Assembly: GCA_029945375.1 (NCBI GenBank)
Contig: CM057059.1
Coordinates: forward strand, 4,030,001 to 4,094,000
Source: Agaricus subrufescens
Taxonomy: Eukaryota > Basidiomycota > Agaricomycetes > Agaricales > Agaricaceae
Length of the DNA: 64,000 bases
Direction: 5' to 3'
This document shows, piece by piece, positions 34,648 through 46,595 of this stretch. A program made the position numbers and the translations under genes. Position 1 is the first letter of the stretch. Each line of letters opens with the position of its first letter. The notes beneath the pieces were generated by a model. It searched no databases and was not told the origin of the DNA. It saw only the letters and a program-made list of their open reading frames with translations.

Positions 34648-35721
34648 TTAAGTAGGAAATAGTTTTTGTGGGTATAGATTTATATTAGAACTTGAATGTC
34701 TAATAGCCATATAAGCTGGAATGTCGTTCAAGAGAGCTCAGAGAACCTTTTCAATCAACATAACGAGTCTTGAACACTTTGGACCTTGACCTTCGATGTA
34801 GTTAAGCAAGTATAGCTCGCAGACAGGCTCTACAGCAAATATGAGAAGCCTGCTCCCAGACGCGCATTTCGGTGGACTAGGGGCAAGCTTGCTACTCAGA
34901 TCTAGGGAAAGATCATAAGAAATATAAACTTCGGTGATACCTCAATGGTAAATATGGATCTTGCCTCCTATAAAATCATTCAAGGGTGTTCAAGTAGTCT
35001 TCTCACTCGCTGTAAAGAGCCTTTAAATTCAACAAGGGCAGGCAGATAGGAGGGCTCACAGAAAAGTGCGGACAAGCACACGGAAACTTTCCCGCGTACT
35101 GTCTGCACCTGTCCGCGCCTCTGTATAACATCATGCGCGATCACACAGCTTCAGGGGGCCCATATCTACATAGGAGTTGATACAGATCATATGCTCTTCT
35201 TCACTTAATGGTTTATTGGCGTATGGATGTGAAAGATGTGGATATTGGCAACTCCCAAAATATAGAGGAAAGAGCAGGAATCCCCGTCCTGTCCATGTCA
35301 CTCGGGTAGAGACTGCACCATCTGTGTCTGGTCCGCGTGGAGCCCGTGTTGATTCCTCATTGGTCTGTGCCTCCTGCATCTGCCCTCACTTGTCAGTGTG
35401 TGACCTTGTCTGTATCGAAGTGTAAGTCTCACGTTCCCCCTAATATGATTATGCCTCTGGTATTTACTAAATGTACTCTATTGACTACTGATGTCCTTCA
35501 CAGGTATGTTACTGGTAGCTGCAAATAATTCTGTAGGTTTATCAGTCTATATCTTATCATGTATTGCTGTGTATTTACCTTCTGCAAGGCATTTATCTTG
35601 CACCAGATCCGCGCTGTCACCTGCATTTATCTGCATCAGTCCGCGTCCGCGCGCGGGCTCCTCACGTTTACTGTAGCCCCAAAGGGATCTTGCATTTGGA
35701 CATAGACACACTGGGACAACT
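34648..35721. other. Intergenic with degenerate repeat ends
   Basis: Repeat ends CTACAGCAAATATGAGAAGC at about 34829 and GGCTCACAGAAAAGTGCGG at about 35052; CGCG-rich debris. No gene recognised. Confidence 0.5.
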
Positions 35722-36371
35722 GCTACCAGAAATACGAGGAGCCCGCACCAGCCTCTCTTTCCATGTCTAGTCTGAGTCTAGTCTGTGTCAAGTAGAATAA
35801 TCCAAATAATTATCGTAACATAAACCTTATAATTTTTAAAAAAAAATACCCTCCCCTCCATATAGAACTCTTCTTGGGCTCTTGTGAGCCCGCATTTGAT
35901 CCTCTGATCCCTCCTTGCATCCTCATTGGTCCGCGTTGTACACTCATGATCCATGTTTTCATCAATCCTCATTAATCAGTTATATCTACAGAAAATACAA
36001 TGTTAGATAATGAGGAAACAACATAAGAGGCTAGAAAAATACAAAGATATGTAATAAATCTGAGTGAACACATGACACGGGATCACGACTGTACAAAGCA
36101 GACCAACGAGGACGCAAGGAGGGATCAGAGGATCAGATGCGGGCCCGAGAGCGCTTGAGGCAGGAGTGTATAGATAAGACAAGTAAGGTCACTATATCTG
36201 GGCAACAAATGGGAAGACTGAGGCCCTAGTTTCAGACATAAAGCGAGATAGAGCACATGAAGAATAATTCTATATGGAGGGGAGGATGTTTTTCAAATAT
36301 TAATATTTATGTAGGTCATTCTGCTTGACACGGGAAAAAGCCCGCAGGGGGCTCCTCGTTTTTCTGGTAGC
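35722..36371. mobile_element. 650-bp non-autonomous TIR element
   Basis: Opens GCTACCAGAAATACGAGGAG and closes with the inverse GGCTCCTCGTTTTTCTGGTA GC. The internal halves are also partly inverted (CCTCCCCTCCATATAGAA at about 35850 versus TCTATATGGAGGGGAGG at about 36270). No coding capacity. It is the clearest complete copy of the family scattered through 18.9-23 kb. Confidence 0.8.
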
Positions 36372-39238
36372 CCATTTCACTGTCTATCCCGCCTGCGTAT
36401 AGCCTCCGTACTCACTGTGTGTCCTTGACACGTCCTTATGGATCTTCATTAGCCATTGGCCCTCGCTTGTCTTTAGTCCACCGACATGCATTTGCATTCC
36501 TCCGGTTGTCTCCACACCCATCCGCATGAGTCCTTGTGAGTTTACACCCCGCCCTTGTCAGTAACATATGCACTATTGACTGACTGCATCCCACCCTTGC
36601 TAGTCCTCGGGTCAACAGACATTGTCTGCACCTGCCCGCATGCTGTCTGCATCCTTCCAAGGGTATTGGCAATATTCCAGCTGCTCCTGTCTATGGTAGC
36701 AATGTGTGCTCACTTTCTTTCTATCTTTTCATTTTCTACAATTGTTGACTTAGACACTACAGTGACAAATCAGTATGACAAGTGGTATACAGATAAGTGA
36801 TTAAAGTTGAATAGTTGAACCTTGAATATATTGTGGAGTCAATATGACTTCAATTATTTATCTATATAACACATGTTTTATTAGTTTCTTGGCCCAGTGT
36901 AGAAGGCTTCCTGAAAACAGTCCAGTGCGAGTTTTCTTTGCTTTATTTGTCTTGAGGCTTAGAATTTTTTTCTATCCCCTTCTCCTGTATAGGCTATGGT
37001 CCTTGAAGACGACGCCTCCATTGCTTCTAGTGATGTCGCAAAAACAGCCCTGCTGCTGCTTCATCCAAAGTAGTGGTGGTCACTTTCTTGACTCAGCATT
37101 ATTCTCAGGTAAATATGCCTTGGCTCTTTGTCTTCATAGAGCCCGTTTTAACCAAATGCATAAATCATGGGCTACAGCAAATACAAGGAGCCCGCGCGGA
37201 CAACGATTTCACGCGGAATGGCGCGGGCTTCACGCGGGATGTCAGTTTAGTTCTGTGTATAAAAGATGGGAATTTATACTTTCTATGCTAGCTATACAGT
37301 AGCTGTGTATAGTATTTATGTACATAAGCCAAGTCAAAAGGATTAAGAGAGTTATTGTAGTCAGTGTAAAGACTCTCAAACTCTATGGATCTTTGCTGCG
37401 GATGAGTGAGTAAATGCCGCGGGCAGGCACGGAGGATGCAGACAGATGAAGGTATCTGTATTTGGGGCGAGGGCTTGACGGGGACATGACAGACTGCCCT
37501 AGGGCAAGGTGCGGGCAAGGTGTGGGAGGGAAATCCAATGCTCAGAATCCATTTTCGAGACCCCAAAGTGGACATTAGAGACTACTGAAATAAGTACATG
37601 GTATTGGACTGGATACGTGACCAGGAAGCTGGGTACCAGTAAACACGAAGATGTTAAAGGGAGAGGAGCCAGTAGGCTAATGCTAGGTCTACACTTCAGG
37701 TTCAAGCTTCTTGAATTTTACATCAAACTCGTGCCACTGATCGCGAGTCCACATCTCTGTGCCAGTACTGACAGTCTCTAACAATTACACTTGAAGTACT
37801 AAGGTCTTCGAATAGAGAACTGCCTTATTCAATTATTAGCTAGAATAATGTTCGTGTGTAAGGTTGATGATTTTTTGTAGTGTGACGATGATGATTAGGA
37901 TATTTGCTCTTTAGGTCATTGTGCAGAATGATGAGCTTAAAAGTGATTTGACAGAGCGACAGTACATGTATTAAGAAATGTGAGGGTCATTACGAATATG
38001 GTACCGAGTATCATTTGACTAGTACAAGTGCCAGTAATGTATATCACACATAGTCAATGCTTGTGACTGCCCATGACCAGAAGTCCCAAACACAATATAA
38101 GAGATAGAGTGAAAACCCTGTAGTCAATGTTTGAACTAGCGTATTCGGTGGCAGAAATGAAGTGCAACGACATACACTCCAGCTGTATTATGAAAAAGAC
38201 TGTCCACATAAACAGTCTTGCTATCTGAGAACCTTCGCATTAACACAAAATTGATTCCCAGACTTTGTTGTTTTATAGCCCGAACCTGCTTGAGAATGCC
38301 ATGGTCCAGGGGCTCACGGTGCAGAGACTGAGCCTTATGGATAAATTTAGTAAAGTAGGTAGGGTAGAACTCATCAGAACTCAGAGATACAAACTCTTGC
38401 GCAGCATCCAGAGGAATGCATAAGGTACATGTGCGAGGGTGTAACACAGACAGCACACGGGTAAGCACGGACTATGTGTTCTGGCACGAGTAATGCCGAG
38501 GGTTGGACGCGGACTCTATATAGGGTGGGTGAGACTTGCGAGGGCTAGCCACGGACCCACAAGGAGTCACGAGGAACGACGAGGAAGAGGCGAGGAGCTC
38601 ACGTGGGATGGCGCGGACCAATGAGGATCGACGCGGATGCTACAAGGATCGACGCAGATGGCACGAGGGCCTCTGGGGTACAACGCGGGAAGGCATGGGC
38701 TGGACGCGGATTGAGTCTCAGTTGATATTTGGACAAGTTGAATATTACTGGCAGCCCTGTTTTGTGTTTGGAAACAGACTTACTATTCCGGGGGCTTATT
38801 CCTAGATGTCTTTATATTCAATCAACCACACATGTCAACCTGAGGATTCCATTTTCAATTGTGAGAGGCTCCCAAGGTTACGATGTGTAGTAGGTTCTGC
38901 AGATATCGGAAAGTCGGCCTTCATGCGGTCTGTTGCCTCAATGGATCCAATGTTCTTTCTGATGTCATTGTGGGAGCTACAATCTTCTTTTCCATAAACG
39001 GTTGACAGGATGGAACAAAAGCTATCATGACTATGGCCTACCAGCCAGCAGTAAAGCCCAAGACTAGGCCACATGCTCACTTCCAACACATTACAAGAAT
39101 TTCATTGTCAAACCATTCATCCTCCAATGCAACTTAGATCACTCCACTCAGTTGCTCATCATCATTGATAACCTTGTTGAACCAACCCTCAATGCGACTG
39201 GATGCAGATGAAGAGGACGATGCGGGCTCACACAGGCT
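36372..39238. other. Intergenic repeats; no convincing gene
   Basis: Holds a diverged dispersed repeat (36762-36902, partner 9489-9634) and a repeat end GGGCTACAGCAAATACAAGG at about 37171. CCGCGT-type clusters lie at 36400-36650 and 38500-38710. The sequence at 36890-37110 looks like decayed coding sequence with intron-like breaks, but I cannot identify it. Other open frames have no recognisable features. Confidence 0.5.
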
Positions 39239-39575
39239 TTTTTTTTTTTAAAAAAATCAAATTTTATATAGTGCTGCCCTATCGTGTAGCGCTCCTGGCC
39301 AGAGGCCAGGAAGAATGTAGTTAAAACAAGGCCCTAGACAACATGCGTAGAAGATAAATTAAAAGACAAAACCGGAACCACAGAATCAGACGAGAAAGAG
39401 GAAACAAGTGCCCTGTGCAACAACCGTGAGCTAGGCTAGAAGGGAGTTAGAGTATAAATACATGTTAGTATCACGAGACTCATGAGACACATATAAAGGG
39501 AAATGAAATCAGAACGAGACAGAAGCCGAAACAATTTCTGAGAAATCTCAGGGGGATACAGGTGGGTTAAGAACC
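39239..39575 (-). mobile_element. LINE 3' UTR remnant with poly(T) end
   Basis: Starts with a run of T (39239-39249), the complement of a poly(A) tail. The rest (GGCCAGGAAGAATGTAGTTAA ... CTCAGGGGGATAC) matches 63058-63345, the 3' untranslated region of the LINE running off the window's right edge. It is a very short 5'-truncated insertion on the minus strand. Confidence 0.75.
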
Positions 39576-39970
39576 CACCTGGCTCACGCGGACTATCACG
39601 CGGAAACTAAGCCCGCGCGGGCTCCTCGTAAATCTGGTAGCCCCATAAAACACTCATAAATTCATTATAGTATCCAAAAATTGTTGTCTACCTTTTTCTG
39701 AAGTCAACTTCATGTATATCAGTATGCTAATTTTTTTTAGATATTAGCCAATAATTGTTATGATAGCTATAAGCTTCATTTTTATCTGTGTTAAGGAGAT
39801 CAAAAGAAGGTGTCTGTGTAGTGCCCACATCAGTACACCAGGCGTCCACAAGATGACTGTGTCCATCCTCATTGGTGTGCACTAGCCCAAGTCAAGCCAC
39901 ATCATGCCTTGCTATCAGTTCCGCATAACCACAATCTGACCACAATTCACCTTGTGTGTTTGAAAATGTC
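39576..39970. other. Intergenic, one repeat end
   Basis: A repeat terminus GGCTCCTCGTAAATCTGGTA ends at about 39641; the remainder is AT-rich with nothing recognised. Confidence 0.45.
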
Positions 39971-40784
39971 AACCAAGATCCACTCAAATAACAAAATATT
40001 CAAGGGTGCTAATAATAGTCATAAGCTTAGGCTTACACCTATGCAGATGAAGATCTTGGAGGAACACAACATTTATACATTTGATGTGTTTGACCCAAGT
40101 AATCTTTTCCTTGCTGTTACTGAGAGTCTTCTGTACTTTGCATAAGTTCTCGCTAGCTAGTGAAACGGGCTACAGCAAAAGTGTGGAATCCGCGCGCAGA
40201 CGCGGACCAATGCAGGGTTGATGCAGACTTGACAGGGAGAAATAAGAAGTGGACATGAAACACAAGTTGGAAGAAAGGATGATTAAGTATAATAGATGCT
40301 GTTATGGGTAGAGATAGTGTAATGATATTGAGATTTTGGACACATAAGGTGGATTGTGGGTAGGTTGTGGTGATGCGGATTCAATGTCAAGGCATGACAC
40401 CGCTAGAGGCTGCCTGGTGCGGACCAATGAGGATCGGACGTGGGCATCCTGCGGATGCCTGGTGTACTGATGTGGACACTACGCGGACGCCTCCTTTGAG
40501 TCTCCCTGCACGGTAAAACATGAAGCTTATAATGATCATAACACTTATTAGGTTATGTCTAGAAGAAAAATCAGCACACTAGATGGGCTACAAAGTACTG
40601 TATGGGTATATAGAAGTGGTTTAGTAACATTTGAGGGGCCTGACGAGGACCCAATGCAGGCTCAACGCGGAAAAGTGTCTGTGTGGGTGCCCGCATCTTT
40701 CTGCGAGCCCCTAGTGAAACCCAGTAGCTAGGGTTTCTCAGCTTTGTGTGGACTGGGTGAAATGATCTGTGTTAACAAGCTTAA

Positions 40785-40882
40785 TGTAATCTGGCTATCC
40801 TAGTCAGCCAAATAACCATTATATTAAAAAGGACATACAATTCTGTCACTGATGAGTATATACTGTAAACTCAGGCTTACAC
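40785..40882. mobile_element. 98-bp TTAA-flanked element, second copy
   Basis: Same sequence as 29974-30071, between TTAA at 40781-40784 and 40883-40886. It is carried within the direct repeat, so it is duplicated and not an independent insertion. Confidence 0.7.
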
Positions 40883-40892
40883 TTAATTTCCC

Positions 40893-40949
40893 ACCTAAAT
40901 TCAGTTTCCGGCATTCAATCAGCTTGAATGCCGGACACCAAGTTCAGGT
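40893..40949. repeat. Conserved palindrome, copy D
   Basis: Same as copy C; core at 40905-40935. Confidence 0.85.
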
Positions 40950-41139
40950 CAGTAGGAGAAAACAAAAGCCTATCAAGTCTTTTCATGTCAAGAAATATGT
41001 AACTTACATCTTGCCTGGCTACTAGGTGCAATTATGACAATGATCATGGCCAAATCTAAACTAAGAACTACTGCTTACAGCTAAAAGAATATGTTGAAGC
41101 TAGGAAGATAAATACTACCAAACACTGTCATGTGATTTG

Positions 41140-41641
41140 TTGTGGGTTTCATGCAAGTATAGGGGAGGGTTGAATGCCGAAACTGTCTTAACATACAGAA
41201 TACAGAAGGCTACACGCGGATCCAAGAGGTAATGGCTGGGCTGGAAAAAGCACCTGCCAGGACTGTCACAGAGACTGGATGCCTTTAGCATGCTCCTCTT
41301 ATTTCTGGTAGCTTGCTACTTGTTATTGTTGTACTTCCGCACATGGATGAATGGAAGCATATGTTTCTGAATACTCCTTGATGACCGACTTTCCTCTTCA
41401 TCCTGGAATACCTCGCTTGCAAGCCGTTTATTTCCTTTCTTAGGGGGTATGTTTTCATCACTAGATGCAGCTGCTCTTATATCAGTACCTGTTTGGTTTC
41501 AAGAAATGAAAACTTACCTCCAGGGCTTGAAGGGAAAAAATTAGGTTTCTTGGTCCTGGTTCTTGGTCCTTGGGATTGAGTTAGCATGAAGTCATAAGAA
41601 ACCAACATAAATTGCAGCTACTTTTTGGTTGGGAAGACTCT
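41140..41641. other. 3' flank of G2
   Basis: No gene recognised; lies beyond the stop codon of the minus-strand gene. Confidence 0.4.
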
Positions 41642-44600
41642 TCATCCGATGTCTGGCCATTTTTGTCTTCTAAAACTAGGTATAAATTCATTTATATTCT
41701 CTCCTGAATTAAAATCGGCACACTGACCACTATTGTCTCCCTTGTTTCCAAGATTTTCTTCTTGAACATTTTGATCCTGCAAAAACCGTGTTGAGCCCTG
41801 GTGGTCTGTGTTCCAAGCTTGGTCCTCAGAATCTGAATCTGGATCATAATCTTCATTTGCAGGTTTTTCCTTTTGGGTATCCTGCTGGTTAGCCAAGTTG
41901 AGAACAAAGCCCAGATGTTGTTTGGAAACTCACTTCTGCTATAGTCTTGTCACAGATGGGGCGGCTTACTACATCTGGCCAGTCATCTTTAGTTGGATTA
42001 TCCATCACTTGCTGGCGGCCATCATCGGTGTCCTTGAACTTTATTTTTTCCAGTCTTCTAATGTTCTTCATTCCAAGCTAATTTGCTCAGCTAAGCCTTG
42101 TTGTTCAACAAGAAGTATGAGAAATACCTTGGTGATCTCTTTGATTGCATCAGAGATTTCTGGCAATGTCTCCTTGCTCCCAGGCATGGCGTCAAAGCAT
42201 TGTGATCCCTCCAGTCTTTGAATACTATCAAGCAAGGCTCTCTTCTGTTCTTCAACCCACTGCATCCTCTCCTGCGCTTGGTGAATGTCCCCAATCTTGA
42301 TAGTAGGGCGGGAGGTTGACTTATGCCCGGGAATGGTGCTTCCATCAGGAAAGCTGTATTCGTTAACATTCTTCACCCTCTGCTCAAGTCCTCTAGTCAC
42401 TCTCCTTGGTAGGCACTCTGGTGACAGTGCCTCCACAATTGCCTGCCTTAAATATCTTGCACTAGCTGAGACAGTCAGCAGCTTTGGAAGGTAGGATTCT
42501 CTGATAGGTGGTTCATAGAGTGCTGCAATGGCAAGTGGACGGAGATCTCGGTTACTATTTGCACTTTCTTTGCAGCGGCTGTTTGCAATAGATGATGTAC
42601 CAGGAACCCAAGACACTGCTCTGAGTTCCTGGTTGTTGTACTCCTTGAGCGCCTGAGCCATATCTGCAACTGTTTTGATTTTTTGATTTGCGTCAATGTA
42701 GCCAGAGAAGGCTGCCTCTAATCCAGTATCTGTTTTGGCATACATTAGCTCCCGGCTAGGTCTTGTTGGCACATTTAGCTTCCAAATGTCTTCCTCGAGT
42801 TGAAGTAGAACATCATAGTTGTTGAAGAAGAGGGACACCACCTAGCGGTAGGGTTAGCAATGTTATTACAGGGCACATTCAACTCACCATCTTTACAACT
42901 TTGGTTGGATCCTTGAATTGAGGATCTTGTTTGATGGAACGGAGCACAAAGATAGACATGTCCTTTGGCATTTTTGCACTTCTGGAATACTTGACCATAT
43001 AGTCTGCATATGGATCAAACCAGCGCCAGAACTAGAAAAGTGACCAGGAGTGTCAGTATTTAGTTGGAGGTTTAGCTTGTAGCAAGGAGACGTTAGAGGT
43101 CTTCACCCACCTCCTCTGATGCCTTCGCAATTTTATTTAGTGAGTTCAGCAGTCCCTGTATCCATACACTTGTTGGCAGAGCCAAACAGGGTATGGGGTG
43201 GACTTCCGGTGAATGCATTGCATATATCCACTGAAGCCTGTTGCTGATCTCTTCTAGGTCAACCCCTACTTCACCAACCTTTCCTTTGAGTGCTTTTGCT
43301 AGTTGTTGGTAGACTTCTGACCGGTAATCATCCCACCTGGTGCTCCTTTCCTGGGCAGGAACTCCTAAAGCAGTCTTTTCCAGATCTCCTTGACCCATTT
43401 CCAAATCCCCCAGCCACTTGTGTAGCTCTCTAGTCAGCACCTTCATTGCAGGAGGAGATAGATCTGCCTGATCTCCATTCTCAAACTTGACCCAAGGAGT
43501 ACATCCCCAGTATCTCTCCCACACCTTCTGTGCGCGTTTAACCAATGTGCCATCAACCTTCTCCCCATTCATAGCAGCCTCCAAATATAATGTTTGTTCC
43601 TCTTGGTTGAGACTGTCTATCTCAGGCGTCAGAGGCATGATCAATCCTGCCAAAAATGTAGCTGCATAAGAAAACAGCTGCATAACTGCCTGCTTTCTTC
43701 TTCAGTCAAGCTTGAATTGCATATATAATTCACTTACTCCGCCATTGACATTGTGCAGATTTTTCTTGATCCATTTTGCATCCAAGGGCTGATTAAAGTG
43801 GAACATGGTTCCACAAGAATATGCTGTGAGGATGAATTCACGGGTCTCATCCTGCTGCCAGACTTGTCCTTCTTCACTTCTTCCCCGTTTTGCAGCCCTT
43901 GCAGCCAACCATGTCTCTCTGCTATTCACTTCAAGTGAAATAAATTCCTTGATGTCCATAATGAGTCTCTCTGCTTCATTTTCGACATAGTGGTACAGGA
44001 AGTCATTCCTTGAGATATGGTTCCCAAGACGGTTGTTGTTCTCCATTAACTTCTCTATAGTCCATTTGTTAGCTTTTTCTATGGGTGTTGTTTTTTTTTT
44101 GCTAACTTACCTTGGTCATATACAACGACTGCCCATATCCCAGTGTCATGGATTAAGGTCTTGAGCTTCTCCTGCAGTTCCTCATTTTTCCCACCAGACC
44201 TCCCTTCCAGCGCTTTGAGTTGAGCCTCCCACTGCACTATAGCCTTCTTTACTGCATGCAATCTATGCCTTCCTCCTGCTGCCTGAATAAGATTTGAAGC
44301 CAGGCCTGCTTCAGAAAGCTCTAGGAGAGGAGCAGTGTTGAAAATAGCTGTCTTGTTGATACAATCTGCCTTCAAGTGCCCCCGGGGCATGAATACTGGT
44401 ATGGCACTCCTGGGATCCAACCTCCTGAACCCATTATCCATCATCTCGTCGAAAAGCTCTGCACATTTCTTGTGGTCAAGGCTCCTATCATTAAAGTATC
44501 CAAATTGAATTGGAACCGGAGGCTTGTTGATGTTCAACAGATTGTAGGATATGATTGCAAGTTGGGCTTCTTCGTCCTGTGCCACCTTAAAATTCCCAGG

Positions 44601-44711
44601 TATCTCCATATTCACATCCTCGTCAGGCATAACAGAGGGTCTGCCAGTACTTATGCTCTTGGATTTTGGCTTCTGGTTGCTTATAACTGACTTGCTTTGT
44701 CCTGCTCGCAT
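41642..44711 (-). CDS. G2: unknown protein with ParB-like GGRHR motif
   Basis: Seven exons read on the minus strand: 44711-44111, 44078-43738, 43689-43111, 43031-42888, 42841-42128, 42077-41934, 41884-41642. All introns are 32-79 nt with GT...AG ends, and the phases close to 921 aa without a stop. The N-terminal 200 residues contain YFNDRSLDHKKCAELFDEM, then QAAGGRHRLHAVKKA (residues 144-158) and WAVVVYDQGK. This layout resembles the ParB/sulfiredoxin-like fold, where a G-x-HR loop binds nucleotide; the resemblance is by eye only. The rest is helical and charged. The last exon is acidic, Asp/Glu/Gln-rich, and ends RRQKWPDIG. No transmembrane segment. The start is the ATG at 44711, but an acceptor-like CTGACAG 38 bp upstream leaves room for an extra 5' exon. 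Confidence 0.7.
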
Positions 44712-45337
44712 ATTGATGTTTTTCTTGGCACTGGTAACTGTCAGAAAATGCAGGTCAGGAATGAGGCAAAACAGAGAGAAAGTTGAGATTTTACAGGGAA
44801 CTAATCACTGGGCTGCAAGCGTGTAGTAGGTGAATAAGCAGAGACAGATTGTTTGCTGGCATCCAAATATAGAGTTTATGCTTCATTGTCTTACATCAGC
44901 TGCTTTTAAATGGGCTATCAGAAATAACAGCAGCCCTGGAAGGCTCTGGTTTTTCTCAAGTCTGTGTCCTTTGTTTCTGTAGGTCTAGTTTTGTCAAGCA
45001 GAGAACTGTGGGGCTACAGCAAAGACAAAAAAGCAATCCACAGGGACGAATACCCAGACACAATATTCAGCCATAGTGAAGGATCCTAAGAAATATGATC
45101 TTTTGTGATACATAGGCACCAGATTGACGCTAGGTATACACTCCTTCTTTAAGTAGCATTATCACTCACCATAGTGGAAGCACTGGTATTGTCACGGATC
45201 ATCGGATCACTTGACCGGTCAACATGGAGCGGAGAAACATCGGAGCCATCACGGGAGCAATGATCTCTACTATGGTACTCCTGGATGACACAGAGAGTTA
45301 CGTACTTTATGTTCTCTCATGCCTTCTTCTTGACCAC
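44712..45337. other. Upstream region of G2
   Basis: No gene recognised. A degenerate repeat end GGGCTACAGCAAAGAC lies at about 45012. Together with the left inverted repeat it separates the divergent genes G2 and G3. Confidence 0.5.
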
Positions 45338-45904
45338 TGATATCTATCACCAAAAATTTGACTTGTTCTGGATACACAACAACTCCCGGTACAAGAAATA
45401 GCAATCACAAAGCCAGAATCAAAGAACTCCATCACAAGCAATTTTTGGTAGATGCAATCATGCCTCCTGGGGACTATCTGACAGGCAGACACCATGACTG
45501 GCATAGCGGGTTATGATCCAGCAGGTCAGAAATAGAATAGAGACTGTCTGACCTAAACACAATTTCCGGCATTCAACCAGTTTAAATGCCGGAAACAAAG
45601 TTTTGGTCAGTGCTTCCTACCACAGAATAATGAAGGCACCATATATAACTGAGACTATAGCTAAGACCTTCTTGGAGTGCTAGCCACAATGGTGAGATCC
45701 ATTGGTCAGAGAGCATGCCAAAACCAAGACATGTGTGTGCTCACGTGGTGAGCTTCAGATTAATCAGTGCCTCAAGCCTACTGCTATTCACCTAGACTGT
45801 ACTTCATAGCCTCCAATAAAAGATAGTGGGATGTGGCTCTACCAAGATACAAAATCAACAATATTCAGCAATGTAGATAACAAAATTTTGGGGCTGTAAG
45901 ACAG
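45338..45904. repeat. Left 567-bp inverted repeat
   Basis: From TGATATCTATCACC to GGGGCTGTAAGACA. It pairs with the inverse of 54057-54622. Confidence 0.93.
45548..45610. repeat. Conserved palindrome, copy E
   Basis: 63-bp imperfect palindrome from CTGACCTAAACACAA to AAGTTTTGGTCAG around the core TTTCCGGCATT...AATGCCGGAAA. Confidence 0.88.
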
Positions 45905-46595
45905 GCATGAGTAGACAGAGTAGAGGGCAAGTAGCTGGCTTTCCCGGCACTCTGCAATATTTTATCTTGAACTCATGATCTATTATTGTAAAATTTATTG
46001 ACTTCTGCTATAAAATCTCTCTGCAAACCATTTGAGAATGGCGATCATGAATATGTAACTATCTAAATAAAGAAGATTTCTGTATCCACACGCATCCCTA
46101 AAATGTCATTTTCTTATTCAGTGTGTCAATGCCATCACCAAGTACACAGGCATAGTTATAATGCAATCTAGATTATGATAGATTTGAATAAAATGTACCA
46201 AATTAGAACATATAATTCTACTGAAAGCTAGAGAAATCCTTTACATCTAGCTGAAAATCTAAGAAGGGTAGCTTACGTGATCAGACTTTCTGTTAAGTAA
46301 AATCTAAAAAATCTGAGGAATCTAATATTATCACCCACATCCTCTATAGCAGGTCCATTTCTAGATATTATGGACATTCCCCATGATATCCACATGACTC
46401 AACCAGACTCTAAAATTCTGGGGTTGAAAGCTTGCGGGACAACCTACAGAAGTATTTTACACTATGATGTAATGGCAGGTACAGGATCACCTGAATAGGC
46501 TAATAACAAATTCATGTTCCGCTGTTCATTAGTAACCAACTTACCTTCCCTCTCCCAACCTACCTGCTAAGCTCTAACCAGTTGACTACCTATCC
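45905..46595. promoter_or_regulatory. G3 upstream region
   Basis: AT-rich sequence without coding. The last 80 bp before the ATG are pyrimidine-rich (CTTACCTTCCCTCTCCCAAC), as in fungal promoters. No specific site can be assigned. Confidence 0.35.

Larger units (their letters stand above)
39971..41139. repeat. 1.17-kb direct repeat, copy 2
   Basis: Second copy of 29160-30329, more than 98 percent alike by eye, with the same embedded repeat, 98-bp TTAA element and palindrome. Differences cluster at the two ends. No start codon corresponding to G1 follows it. Confidence 0.92.

Noticed and set aside
36844..37302. 152-codon plus-strand frame as a membrane protein
   Set aside because: Hydrophobic appearance comes from AT-rich codons. 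It crosses repeat borders and a CGCG repeat end at 37171.
38136..38468. Minus-strand 110-codon frame as a gene
   Set aside because: Overlaps CGCG-rich repeat sequence, with no recognisable domain or intron structure.
29160..41139. Direct repeats as LTRs of a 12-kb retrotransposon containing G1
   Set aside because: No TG...CA ends, primer site or polypurine tract, and no gag or RT between them. The repeats themselves contain nested elements, and G1 has nine spliced exons.
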